Positions 7,670 to 16,766 of a DNA stretch of 64,000 bases are shown piece after piece. The stretch spans positions 29,209 to 93,208 of the forward strand of contig CBDFGB010000017.1 in NCBI GenBank assembly GCA_965246915.1. Direction: 5' to 3'. The notes under the pieces are model-generated. The model searched no databases, was not told the origin of the DNA, and saw only the letters and a list, made by a program, of their open reading frames with translations. How positions within the stretch are numbered: the first letter of the stretch is position 1; the number at the start of each line of letters is the position of its first letter. This DNA comes from CAVRQM01 sp965246915 (GTDB lineage: Bacteria; Pseudomonadota; Alphaproteobacteria; Acetobacterales; Acetobacteraceae). Made by a program: the position numbers and the translations under genes.

Positions 7670-9226
7670 ATGCCGAGAACGCCACTGATGGGCATGTTGC
7701 GCCGTGTCGCGCGCGACGTGGACCACGAGATGAGACTTTCCCGCGCGGAGACACCTCGAGGCGGTCAACCCGCCCTGCCGAGACGCGCGGTGCTTCGCGG
7801 AGCCGCGGCCGCAGCTGCGGTCGGCGCCGTGCCGCTGTCCGCGCTCGCCAAGTCGGAAGCCAGGGTTGCCGTGATCGGCGCGGGGCTGGCAGGCCTGACA
7901 GCCGCGTATGATCTGCGGCAGGCCGGCATCCGAGCCAGCGTCTACGAAGCCTCGACCCGTCTCGGCGGCCGCTGCTACTCGATCCGCGATACGTTCGCGC
8001 AGGGCCAGATCGCCGAGCACGGTGGCGAGTTCATCGACACCGACCACCATGCGATCCGACGGCTGGCCAAAAGCCTGGATCTGGAGCTGGATGACGTGCT
8101 CGCGGCGCAGCCGAAGGGCAGTCAGGCGCTGTATTTCTTCGACGGCCAGCCCTACTCCGTGGCGCAGGCGGCTGCCGACTACGCCCATCTCTACGATACG
8201 GTCCAGGATCAGTCGAACCGGCTCGGCGATGTCGACTACAAATCCTCCAACGCCTACGCGAAAGCCCTAGACCGCCTGACGGTGGCCGACTGGGTCGGAC
8301 TGTATGTGCCGGGTGGGCGGCGGAGCCGGCTGGGCCGGCTGATCGAGGATGCGCTCAGCGAAGAGAACGCCCTCGACAGCGATCAACTCAGCGCCATCCT
8401 GCCGCCGCAGCTCTTCGCCCCCGACCCGAAAGATGCGTTCAACCTTTATTATACCAGCTCCGACCAGCGTTTTCACGTGCGCGGCGGCAACGACCAGATC
8501 CCCAACCGCCTCGGCGCGCTCCTGGGCGAGGCGATCCAGACCGGAACGGTCCTGACCGCGATCACGCGGCGGACCGACGGGCGCATCCGTCTGAGCCTGC
8601 GTCGTGACTCGCACGTGTTCGATCGGGTCTACGACCGGGTGATCCTGGCGCTGCCGTTCCGTGTCATGCGCGACTCCGTGGACTACGAGGACGCCGGGTT
8701 CAAGCCTCTGAAGATGCGGGCGATCCGCGAGCTTAGGATGGGCGCCAGCGTCAAATTCCAGCTCCAGTTCTCCCACCGCGTCTGGCGCGACGCCGGCTGC
8801 AACGGCGAGATCCGGCGGCGCTCGCCAGCTTTCCAGACGACCTGGGAGGTCACCCGCGCGCAGCCCGGCCGCGAAGGCGTGCTGAATTTCTGGTCCGGGG
8901 GGTCGCAGGCGCTGGCCGCCGGCTCGGCCGATGCGATGGACTTGGCCCATCGCTGCCTGAATGACGCAGAAACCCTGATCCCTGGCCTGAAAGCGGCATG
9001 GACGGGGCGCATGACGCGCGACGTCTGGCGGAAGAATCCGTGGTCGCTCGGCTCCTATTCCGCCCAATCGCCCGGCTACGCGACGACCGTCTACGGCGTC
9101 GAGCCGGAGCGCGAGGGGCATTGCCATTTCGCGGGCGAACACACGGCAGCCGATTACGGCTATCTGAATGCGGCGGTCACGACCGGCCACCGCGCCGCCC
9201 GAGAGGTCGTCAAGGCGCTGGCGTGA
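7670..9226 (+). CDS. Flavin monoamine oxidase-family protein with Tat-like signal
   Basis: A protein of about 518 residues. An N-terminal extension contains PRRAVLRGAAAAAAVGAVPL, a twin-arginine-type signal. It is followed by the FAD-binding fold VAVIGAGLAGLTAAYDLRQAG and the amine-oxidase region EASTRLGGRCYSI. HGGEFIDTDHHAIRRLA and VILALPFRVMRD are typical of the family. The C-terminal FAD contact is CHFAGEHTAADYGYLNAAVTTG. The start at 7670 has GGAGG 7 nt upstream. It probably oxidises an amine or amino acid in the periplasm. It overlaps plsY by 4 nt (GTGA), so it heads the plsY-dprA-topA operon. Confidence 0.85.
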   Translation: MPRTPLMGMLRRVARDVDHEMRLSRAETPRGGQPALPRRAVLRGAAAAAAVGAVPLSALAKSEARVAVIGAGLAGLTAAYDLRQAGIRASVYEASTRLGGRCYSIRDTFAQGQIAEHGGEFIDTDHHAIRRLAKSLDLELDDVLAAQPKGSQALYFFDGQPYSVAQAAADYAHLYDTVQDQSNRLGDVDYKSSNAYAKALDRLTVADWVGLYVPGGRRSRLGRLIEDALSEENALDSDQLSAILPPQLFAPDPKDAFNLYYTSSDQRFHVRGGNDQIPNRLGALLGEAIQTGTVLTAITRRTDGRIRLSLRRDSHVFDRVYDRVILALPFRVMRDSVDYEDAGFKPLKMRAIRELRMGASVKFQLQFSHRVWRDAGCNGEIRRRSPAFQTTWEVTRAQPGREGVLNFWSGGSQALAAGSADAMDLAHRCLNDAETLIPGLKAAWTGRMTRDVWRKNPWSLGSYSAQSPGYATTVYGVEPEREGHCHFAGEHTAADYGYLNAAVTTGHRAAREVVKALA

Positions 9227-9825
9227 CGGACGGCGCGCTGCTTCTCGCCGGTCTTTGCCTGCTGGGCTACGGGCTTGGCGCGATCCCGTTCGGACTGCTG
9301 CTTACCCGCGCCGCGGGCCTTGGCGACATCCGCGCGATCGGTTCGGGCAATATCGGCGCCACCAATGTGCTGCGGACCGGCCGCAAGGAGCTCGCGGCCG
9401 CAACCTTGCTTCTCGACGCCGCCAAGGGCGCACTCGCCGTCGTGATCGGCGTGGTCACGACCGGCGCGGTGGGGGCGCTGGTGGCCGGGCTGGGGGCGAT
9501 GCTGGGGCATCTGTTTCCCGTCTGGCTGCGGTTTCGCGGCGGCAAGGGTGTCGCGACCGGACTTGGGATGACGCTGGCCGCGTGGCCGCCCGCGGGCCTG
9601 GCCGCCTGCGGCGTGTGGTTGACCGCCGCGGCGGTCACCCGTGTGAGCTCGCTCGGCGCGCTGTCGGCCTTCGTCGCGGCCCCCCTGATCGCGTGGTCCA
9701 GCGACGCGCCACCGGAGATCTTGGCCCTGATCGCCATCGCCGCCGTGTTGGTCTGGGCCCGCCATCACGCGAACATACGCCGCTTGCTGGCCGGCCGAGA
9801 GCCGAGGATCGGCGGCGGCACGTGA
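9223..9825 (+). CDS. plsY: Acyl-phosphate:glycerol-3-phosphate acyltransferase
   Basis: Transfers the acyl group from acyl-phosphate to glycerol-3-phosphate at the inner membrane, the first step of phosphatidate synthesis. 200 residues with five hydrophobic segments. The PlsY signatures are GAIPFGLLLTR near residue 20, the loop IGSGNIGATNVLRTGRK near 38, and LFPVWLRFRGGKGVATGLG near 98. The GTG start overlaps the preceding stop (GTGA), and its own stop overlaps the dprA start the same way. The C-terminus ends in a short basic tail. Confidence 0.95.
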   Translation: MTDGALLLAGLCLLGYGLGAIPFGLLLTRAAGLGDIRAIGSGNIGATNVLRTGRKELAAATLLLDAAKGALAVVIGVVTTGAVGALVAGLGAMLGHLFPVWLRFRGGKGVATGLGMTLAAWPPAGLAACGVWLTAAAVTRVSSLGALSAFVAAPLIAWSSDAPPEILALIAIAAVLVWARHHANIRRLLAGREPRIGGGT

Positions 9826-10949
9826 GCGAGACCGTGGCCCGGATCCGCCTCTCCCGCGCCGAGGGCGTGGGGCCGATCACCTATCGCCGGCTCATGGCCC
9901 GCTTCGGCGACGCGCAGGCCGCACTGGACGCCCTGCCGCGGCTGGCCGAGGCCGGCGGGCGCCAAAGCGCCCCAGTCGTGCCGCAGGCCGCGTTCATCCG
10001 CGCCGAGATCGATCGGACGGCGCGGCTCGGCGGGCGCATGCTGGTCTGGGGCGACCCGGACTACCCGCCGCTTCTGGCGCAGGCCGAGGACGCGCCGGTC
10101 GTCATCTCCGTCCTCGGCGACGTCCGGGCGCTGTCGGCCCGCGCGGTCGCCGTGGTCGGCAGCCGCAACGCCAGCGCCAACGGCCAGCGCATGGCCGAGA
10201 CCCTCGCGCGTGACCTCGTGCTCGCCGACCTCCTGGTCGTGTCCGGGATGGCGCGCGGCATCGACGCGGCCGCCCACGAGGGGGCGATGCGCGAGGGCTA
10301 CACGGTCGCCTGCGTCGCCGGCGGACTGGATCAGCCCTACCCGCCGGAGCACGCGCCCCTGCAGGCCCGCATCGCCCAGCACGGCGCGGTGGTGACGGAG
10401 GCCGCCATCGGCACCGCCCCGCAGGCGCGGCATTTTCCGCGCCGCAACCGCATCATCGCAGCCCTCTCGCTCGGCGTCGTGGTGGTCGAGGCGGCGATGC
10501 GCTCCGGGAGCCTCACCACGGCGCGGATGGCGCTCGATTACAACCGCGACCTGTTCGCGGTGCCCGGCAGCCCGCTCGACCCCCGTTGCCGGGGTGCGAA
10601 CGACCTGATCCGACAGGGCGCGAGGATCACCGAAACCGCCGACGACGTGCTGGAAGGCCTGCGCCGGCCCACCCCGCTGGGCCTGCGCGAGCCGGCAAGC
10701 CCGTATGCCGAGGGCGACGGCGAGGCGCCGGTCGACGCGCCGGCCGAGCAGATCGCCATTCGCGTGCTGCCCAATCTGATGGGGCCGTCGCCCACGTCGG
10801 TTGACGATCTCATCCGGCGCTGCCAGTTACCCGCCGCCGCGGTGAACGCCGCCCTGCTCGACCTGGAACTGGCCGGGCGGGTGCAGATGCTCCCCGGCAA
10901 CCGGGCCGCCCTGCTGATCGAACCGGAGGCGTATGGCCTTCGCCCATAG
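9822..10949 (+). CDS. dprA: DNA-processing protein DprA
   Basis: Loads RecA on incoming single-stranded DNA during transformation. 375 residues. The N-terminal helical domain is RLSRAEGVGPITYRRLMARFG. The Rossmann-like DNA-binding domain has VAVVGSRNASANGQRMAE, LVVSGMARGIDAAAHEGA, GGLDQPYPPEH, HFPRRNRIIAAL and FAVPGSPLDPRCRGAN. A C-terminal winged-helix-like segment, LLDLELAGRVQMLPGN, ends the protein. The GTG start at 9822 gives a 4-nt overlap with plsY. Only 6 nt separate it from topA. Confidence 0.95.
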   Translation: MSETVARIRLSRAEGVGPITYRRLMARFGDAQAALDALPRLAEAGGRQSAPVVPQAAFIRAEIDRTARLGGRMLVWGDPDYPPLLAQAEDAPVVISVLGDVRALSARAVAVVGSRNASANGQRMAETLARDLVLADLLVVSGMARGIDAAAHEGAMREGYTVACVAGGLDQPYPPEHAPLQARIAQHGAVVTEAAIGTAPQARHFPRRNRIIAALSLGVVVVEAAMRSGSLTTARMALDYNRDLFAVPGSPLDPRCRGANDLIRQGARITETADDVLEGLRRPTPLGLREPASPYAEGDGEAPVDAPAEQIAIRVLPNLMGPSPTSVDDLIRRCQLPAAAVNAALLDLELAGRVQMLPGNRAALLIEPEAYGLRP

Positions 10950-10955
10950 GACGTC

Positions 10956-13634
10956 ATGACCGCCGTCGTCGTCGTCGAATCCCCCGCCAAAGCCAAGACC
11001 ATCAACAAATACCTCGGCGAGGACTTCCTCGTCCTGGCGAGCTTCGGCCATGTCCGCGACCTGCCGCCCAAGGACGGCAGCGTCCGGCCGGACGAGGATT
11101 TCGCGATGGACTGGGAGGCCGACGAGCGGGGCGGCAAGCAGATCGCCGCGATCGCGAAGGCCATGAAGGGCGCCGACACCCTCTATCTCGCGACCGACCC
11201 GGACCGCGAGGGAGAAGCGATTTCCTGGCACGTCCGCGCCATGCTGGACGAGAAGCGGGCGCTGACCGGCAAGAAGGTCCGCCGCATCACCTTCAACGAG
11301 ATCACCCGCTCGGCCGTCCAGGCCGCGATGGCCCGGCCGCGCGACCTCGACGTGCCGCTGATCGAGGCCTATCTGGCCCGCCGCGCGCTGGACTATCTCG
11401 TCGGCTTCACGCTCTCGCCGGTGCTGTGGCGCAAGCTTCCGGGCAGCAAGAGCGCCGGGCGGGTGCAGTCCGTGGCGCTGCGGCTGATCGCCGAACGCGA
11501 GGCCGAGATCGAGGCGTTCCGCGCCAGAGAATACTGGACGGTCGAGACGACATTTCTGACGCCGGCCGGAGCGCCGTTTTCCGCCCGCCTGACGCATCTG
11601 GACGGCAAGCGCCTCGATCAGTTCGATCTGCCGAACGAGGCCGCCGCCGCCCGCGCGAAAGCCGCGGTCGAGGCTGGCGCGTTCGCGGTCGCGTCGGTCG
11701 AGCGGCGGCGGGTCAAGCGCAACCCGCCCGCCCCTTTCACCACAAGCACACTGCAGCAGGAAGCCAGCCGAAAGCTCGGGTTCGGCGCGCAGCAGACGAT
11801 GCGGCTCGCGCAGCAGCTGTACGAAGGTGTCGACATCGGCGGCGAGACCGTCGGTCTCATTACTTATATGCGCACCGATGGCGTGCAGATGGCGCGCGAG
11901 GCCATCGGGTCGATCCGCGACCATGTCCGCGACGCCTACGGTCCCGACTATCTCCCCGCCGCCGCCCGCGAATACGCGACCAAGGCCAAGAACGCCCAGG
12001 AGGCGCACGAGGCGATCCGCCCCACGGACGTGGCCCGCACCCCCGAGGAGGTCGCCGCGCGGCTGGAGCCGGAGCAGCGGCGTCTGTATGACCTCGTCTG
12101 GAAGCGCGCCGTCGCCAGCCAGATGCAGTCCGCCGAACTGGATCAGGTCGCGGTCGAGATCGCCGACCCCGCGAAACAAGCTGGCCCAAAACTGCGCGCC
12201 AACGGATCGATCATCGCCTTCGACGGGTTCCTGAAACTTTATCGCGAGGGGCGCGACGACGGCGCGGAGGACGACGACGACCGCATGCTCCCGCCCATGG
12301 CCGAGCGCGATCCCCTTGCCCGCCAAGGCGACGTCGCGGCCAACCAGCATTTTACGCAGCCGCCGCCCCGCTACTCCGAGGCGAGCCTGGTCAAGAAGAT
12401 GGAGGAACTCGGCATCGGCCGCCCCTCCACCTACGCCTCGATCCTCGCGGTGCTGACCAAACGCGAATACGCGCGGCTGGAGAACCGCCGCTTCGTGCCG
12501 GAGGATCGCGGCCGGCTGGTCACCGCGTTCCTGACCAGTTTCTTCGAGCGTTACGTCGACACCGGTTTCACCGCCGCGATGGAGGAGCAGCTCGACGACA
12601 TTTCCGGCGGCCGCGCGGACTGGCGGGCGGTGATGCGTGCCTTCTGGGAGGAGTTTTCCAAGGCTATCGAGCAGACGCGCGATCTGAAGATCAGCGACGT
12701 CATCGACGCGCTCGACCAGGATCTCGGGCCGCATTTCTTCCCCGCCCGCGAGGACGGGACCGACCCCCGCCTCTGCCCCGCCTGCCAGAAGGGCCGCCTC
12801 GGCCTGCGACTGGGACGGCACGGCAGCTTCATCGGCTGCTCGAACTACCCGGAATGCCAGTTCACGCGGCGGCTTGCGGTCGAGACCGGCGAGGGCGACG
12901 CCGAGACGCTGAAGGAGGGCCTGCGCGTGTTGGGCCGCCACCCGCAGACCGGCGAGGACATTTCGGTCCGCCGCGGCCCCTACGGCGTCTACGTCCAGCA
13001 GGGCGAGCAGGAAAAGGACTCCAAGACCAAGCCGCGCAGGACGTCGCTGCCGCGCGGCATGGAGGGCTCCACCATCGAGCTGGAACAGGCATTGGCGTTG
13101 CTGTCCCTGCCCCGCATCGTCGGCCTCCACCCGGAGACGAAAGAGCCGATCGAGGCCGGCATCGGCCGCTTCGGCCCGTTCGTGAAGACCGGCGGGGTGT
13201 TCGCCTCCCTGGACCGCGACGACGACGTGTTGGTGGTCGGGTTGAACCGGGCGATGGACGTGCTGGCCAAGAAGCTGGCGAGCGTGCGAACGCTGGGGCC
13301 GCATCCGGCGGATCGCGAGCCGGTGCTGGTGCGCAAGGGCCGGTTCGGCCCGTACGCGCAGCACGGCAACAAGGTCGCGAACTTGCCGCGCGATGTCGCG
13401 ATGGACGATTTCACGCTGGACGCCGCGGTGGCGCTGCTGGCGGAGCGCGGCAAGACGGTCGCGGCGAAGGGGCGTGGCGGGAAGGCGAAGAAGGTCGCGG
13501 GGAAGGCGGCCGGAACTGCGAAGGTGAAGGCCCAGACCGCGCCGAAGGTCGCTGTGGCGAAGGCGCCCACGCCTGCGAAAGCGAGGGCGAAACCGAAGAA
13601 GAAGGCGAAGTTGGTGAGGAAAGCTGCAGGCTGA
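10956..13634 (+). CDS. topA: DNA topoisomerase I
   Basis: Type IA topoisomerase relaxing negative supercoils. 892 residues. The Toprim domain starts VVVVESPAKAKTINKYLG, with acidic triad LATDPDREGEAISWH. The catalytic tyrosine is in GLITYMRTDGV near residue 304, and GRPSTYASI lies further on. One four-cysteine zinc ribbon (LCPACQKGRLG...FIGCSNYPECQF) lies near residue 607, followed by TopoI C-terminal repeats and a Lys/Ala-rich tail of about 55 residues that may bind DNA. The wording KGADTLYLATDPDREGEA and the lack of an EMYADKAKQ-type segment resemble Rhodospirillales rather than sphingomonad homologues, from memory. Confidence 0.96.
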   Translation: MTAVVVVESPAKAKTINKYLGEDFLVLASFGHVRDLPPKDGSVRPDEDFAMDWEADERGGKQIAAIAKAMKGADTLYLATDPDREGEAISWHVRAMLDEKRALTGKKVRRITFNEITRSAVQAAMARPRDLDVPLIEAYLARRALDYLVGFTLSPVLWRKLPGSKSAGRVQSVALRLIAEREAEIEAFRAREYWTVETTFLTPAGAPFSARLTHLDGKRLDQFDLPNEAAAARAKAAVEAGAFAVASVERRRVKRNPPAPFTTSTLQQEASRKLGFGAQQTMRLAQQLYEGVDIGGETVGLITYMRTDGVQMAREAIGSIRDHVRDAYGPDYLPAAAREYATKAKNAQEAHEAIRPTDVARTPEEVAARLEPEQRRLYDLVWKRAVASQMQSAELDQVAVEIADPAKQAGPKLRANGSIIAFDGFLKLYREGRDDGAEDDDDRMLPPMAERDPLARQGDVAANQHFTQPPPRYSEASLVKKMEELGIGRPSTYASILAVLTKREYARLENRRFVPEDRGRLVTAFLTSFFERYVDTGFTAAMEEQLDDISGGRADWRAVMRAFWEEFSKAIEQTRDLKISDVIDALDQDLGPHFFPAREDGTDPRLCPACQKGRLGLRLGRHGSFIGCSNYPECQFTRRLAVETGEGDAETLKEGLRVLGRHPQTGEDISVRRGPYGVYVQQGEQEKDSKTKPRRTSLPRGMEGSTIELEQALALLSLPRIVGLHPETKEPIEAGIGRFGPFVKTGGVFASLDRDDDVLVVGLNRAMDVLAKKLASVRTLGPHPADREPVLVRKGRFGPYAQHGNKVANLPRDVAMDDFTLDAAVALLAERGKTVAAKGRGGKAKKVAGKAAGTAKVKAQTAPKVAVAKAPTPAKARAKPKKKAKLVRKAAG

Positions 13635-13789
13635 GGGGATTATGATGATTTAGCGCGATGGCCTATCAGGCTGGTCGCTCCTGTATCACTCTCGCAGCCG
13701 GACGTTTGACAGAGCGATACACTTGATGTCCCGGTTAGTTGCACCGGATAGCCGGATAACGTCTGCGCCTTGATCGCGACAACAGTCGC

Positions 13790-14086
13790 TTATGCGGCTA
13801 ACGCTAGGAGATCCCTGCGCAACCGGAGGACCTTAATCCTCAACGCCCCTGGCCTCGCAGCCGTCGTCCGGGCGATTTCTTCATAGTCTGTCCCGACGGC
13901 TACGTCGGTCAGCAACTGCCAACTTTTGTTGCTAGTATTGCGTCGAATGGCAGCGAGCGCATGGCGGACTTGCAGTACCCCTTCCTGATGAAAGATCGCC
14001 GATCGGTAAACGAAGATACAGCAATATTCCGCAATAGCAAGAGGCGATGCAGCACCACCAACCGTGGTGCTGCAGGCCGCAATCAA
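13790..14086 (-). CDS. Small sigma-region-4-like HTH protein
   Basis: A 98-codon frame whose start overlaps the stop of the GHKL ATPase gene (ATGA), suggesting coupling. The last 55 residues (SWQLLTDVAVGTDYEEIA, then TAARPGALRIKVLRLRRDL) resemble the helix-turn-helix of sigma-70 region 4 or a LuxR-type fold. The first codons lie in a perfect 10-bp hairpin (14049-14073, GCAGCACCAC/GTGGTGCTGC), so the true start may be further downstream. A DNA-binding partner or regulator of the ATPase is a guess. Confidence 0.45.
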   Translation of the reverse strand: MIAACSTTVGGAASPLAIAEYCCIFVYRSAIFHQEGVLQVRHALAAIRRNTSNKSWQLLTDVAVGTDYEEIARTTAARPGALRIKVLRLRRDLLALAA

Positions 14087-15940
14087 TCAGCTAGCTGGAT
14101 CCGGTAAGAGTCCGACCATTCCTTCCGAAACCCTTCAAGCACCTTCCGGGCGTCGTCGTTGTTGTTTGACAGCACGGCTTGCGTCCGGGCGAGCGACAGT
14201 AGGAGCAGGTCCAGGGCGATGATCGGACCGTCCAGGACGGTGGTCGTGGCAGGCACTTCCCCAACCTCATCGGCGTCCTCGACTACGGCGGCCACGAGGC
14301 CCTTCTTGAGCGGCTCGTAAAGCTTGGTGAAGAACGGATGGGCCGTATTGATAGTCATGATGACCCGTCCGAAGTGGTGATCGACATGGTAGAATGGCCA
14401 GTACTCATCGTATTTGAATGTGATGATGTATTTCGACCCTTTCACGCGCTCGAAAGCCTCCTCGTCGGTTTCCTCCTCCCGCTTCAGGGTAAGGGCCAAG
14501 CCGCGCAAATTCTCATCCCTTTGCGCCTCTTCCTCGGAGGACAGGCTTTCGACCAGCAGCGGCTTCATCTGAAAGCCGTCGTTGTCGCTCGCCTTGCTCT
14601 CCGCCGCGCTGCGGCCAGCTTTAAGCTTGGCTGACGCCTGCTCACTCTGAAACCGCTTGATACCCTCAGCGATACCGGCAACTTGCTCGCCGATGGCCTT
14701 CTTGATGGCCGCAAGCACGTAACCATTTGGGCGAACCCCCTGCTTGTTAGTTGCCACTCCGAATGCTTCATCAAGCACGCCAGGGAAGTCGATCAGAACG
14801 CGGTACCAATTCGCCACGCTGTGCTTCGGAACGATCTCCCGCATGGAGCCAGCAAAGACCTCATGGTCGTTCCGTAGGATCGACACCGTCAACCCGTCAA
14901 AGACGCGGAGATCGTTCCTTTGCACCTTGCGGGGCAACGTCAGCCAGGATTCGAACGGCAAAGCGTAGAGCTTCACGGTGACCAAAGCGGTTTCGGTCGC
15001 GTTCTCGGCGACTGGGATGGCAACTTCTTTGGCGTCGATAAGGCGGCTTTGCGTGGTCGTGAGGCCGGGAATCCGGGCATGCCGTGCATTCGGCATCCAG
15101 TACGTCGGATCGAATATCTCAACCTTCCGGTTGTTGACGTACAGTTTGACGCCTCCGGCGATCACGCGTCGGTAGACTCGGCCCATTTCCTTGACAGCAT
15201 GGTCGACGAGCGTTTTGGGCTTTGGCGTAGCTCAGTCGATCGCAGCCCGGCAGGAACAGGATCGTTCCGGAGCGTCCCAGCCGTTCCTGAAGGTCGTCGC
15301 CGGTAAACGCGAAGAAGTCCTGTTCGTTCTTGTCGGGGAAAACCATGGTTTCGGTGAAGAGTCCGGAGACCTCCTCCGGCAACTCGGTGACCAGTGTGGG
15401 GTCAGGGAGATTGACCGAATTCGCGCGAGCGTTGCCGATGTCCTCGACATCCAGGGTCATCTTGTAGAACGCACCGGGCTCTTGCCAGGAGTAGAGGTCC
15501 ATGACGGGGCTCATGCTGAGCGCCGCCGTTTTCATCCCCATGCCAAAGCGTCCAATACCTTCCCGATTACCGAAGTTCATCGAACCGCCGAACGCTGTGG
15601 CCATCTTTAGTACGTTCGGTGACATACCGTGTCCATTGTCGTAGACTGCAGCATCGATCTCGTAGCTGCCTTTCCCACCTTTCTGCCGGAAATAGATACG
15701 GATTTCCTGCGCACCAGCCTCAATTGCGTTGTCGACATGCTCGCACAAGGCCGATGTTGTCGTGTTGTAGCCGACGTCCCGCAGGGAAGCGATCAGCGTT
15801 TGCGCGAAGAATAGCGGAACGGTCGCGCTTTCTTTTAAAATACGATTCATGACCGTTTTGCCACCTTGGGGCGCATCCGATGCCCAATTTGGTGCCGGCG
15901 CCTCGGTCTGGTCGCGTACGTTGTCAGGGGTGGTCAACAT
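14083..15940 (-). pseudogene. GHKL (MutL/Hsp90-like) ATPase, one frameshift
   Basis: The N-terminal half (from ATG 15940, GGAGA upstream) has a full Bergerat ATP site: ALCEHVDNAIEAGAQEI, VYDNGHGMS and GNREGIGRFGMGMKTAALS. The product derails after DRLSYAK. In the neighbouring frame it resumes as PKTLVDHAVKEMGRVYRRVI and continues for about 365 residues to ...DSYRIQLAD. One extra base in 15213-15226 (AAAG for AAG) explains the switch. The full protein would be about 618 residues. The C-terminal half resembles no family I can name; the overall plan recalls MutL/MORC-like ATPases found beside restriction-modification genes. The frameshift may be real decay or a sequencing error. Confidence 0.7.
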
Positions 15941-16060
15941 GGTGGCTCTCCGTGTTTTGTGGTGCCGACTGTTCGACACCGGGCGAGGCCGATCGTGGCT
16001 CTCAATCCCTTAGGAGATTGGGGCACCCGCTCGTTACAGGCTGGAGGACTTTTTTCGCAA

Positions 16061-16378
16061 TTACGCGGCCTGTGCTGCTGCAACTGCCTGAGCGACCGTT
16101 TCGGGATTGCGCGCGATCACCATCAGGAGCACGCGCGCGGCGGGATCAGGCCGGCGTAGTCCCTGCTCCCAATCGCGCACGGCTGCGACGGCCAGCCCGA
16201 ACCGCTGCGCGAAAGCGGGCCGGGTTAGGCCCAATCTGTCGCGGATAGCGCGCACATCGATGTCACCAGGCGGAAGGTGTACGCGCGCTGCGTCCTTGTC
16301 GCCCTGTACGATGGCAGCGGCCTCCTGCATCGAGGCAATCAACTCGCGCCCAAAATCGGTGTCCTCGGCCTTGGTCAT
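16061..16378 (-). CDS. higA: HigA-like XRE antitoxin
   Basis: 105 residues. The C-terminal HTH is VRAIRDRLGLTRPAFAQRFG, then VAAVRDWEQGLRRPDPAARVL, the arrangement typical of antitoxins of RelE/HigB-type toxins, which also repress their own operon. Its ATG overlaps the toxin stop by 4 nt (ATGA, 16378-16375), giving the toxin-first order of higBA loci. Two matching palindromes upstream of the toxin gene are its probable operators. Confidence 0.87.
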   Translation of the reverse strand: MTKAEDTDFGRELIASMQEAAAIVQGDKDAARVHLPPGDIDVRAIRDRLGLTRPAFAQRFGLAVAAVRDWEQGLRRPDPAARVLLMVIARNPETVAQAVAAAQAA

Positions 16379-16710
16379 GGTCCTGCTCCCCGCTTCATCG
16401 TTGCCGCCAACGCGGCCACCACCTTGCGCTGTGCCGGGCTGAGGTCGCCTTGCTCGTTCTTGCCGTAAATCAGCAGGGCAAGGATGGGCTGGCTCTCGGT
16501 CAGCACGTAGTAGATCACGCGAAATCCGCCGCTCTTGCCCCGTCCCTTCGGCGCGAAACGCAGCTTTCGAACGCCGCCGAGACCGGGCATCACGTCACCA
16601 GCCATCGGATCGCCAGCAAGCGTATCAATCAGGTCAGCCCGATCCTTCGCAGACAGCAACGCATCCGCACGACGGCTGAAGATCGACGTTTCCAAAACCG
16701 CGTGCAGCAT
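16375..16710 (-). CDS. higB: HigB/RelE-type mRNA-interferase toxin
   Basis: 111 residues, RelE-fold toxin expected to cleave mRNA on the ribosome. Family motifs: LAGDPMAGDVMPGLGGVRKL near residue 31, RFAPKGRGKSGGFRVIYYVL, then ILALLIYGKNEQGDLSPAQ. The protein is basic around the putative active surface. It lies first in the operon, directly behind a strong promoter at 16718-16745, and overlaps higA. Confidence 0.88.
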   Translation of the reverse strand: MLHAVLETSIFSRRADALLSAKDRADLIDTLAGDPMAGDVMPGLGGVRKLRFAPKGRGKSGGFRVIYYVLTESQPILALLIYGKNEQGDLSPAQRKVVAALAATMKRGAGP

Positions 16711-16717
16711 GATGCTT

Positions 16718-16757
16718 ATTACAGCAATGCTGTATGTTTTGTCAACAGCAGTGCTGT
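16718..16757 (-). promoter_or_regulatory. higBA promoter with two 13-bp operators
   Basis: On the operon strand, TTGACA (16745-16740) and TGTAAT (16723-16718) stand 16 nt apart, a near-consensus sigma-70 promoter. Two near-identical palindromes, ACAGCAATGCTGT (16721-16733) and ACAGCAGTGCTGT (16745-16757), are centred 24 bp apart. The first overlaps the -10; the second abuts the -35. This layout fits autorepression by HigA, as in other higBA loci. Confidence 0.8.
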
Positions 16758-16766
16758 AGCTGATGG

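Noticed and set aside
10827..13364. 845-codon open frame on the minus strand opposite topA and the end of dprA
   Set aside because: It has no recognisable domains, is His/Arg/Gly-rich, and mirrors topA codons with GC-rich third positions. A shadow of topA.
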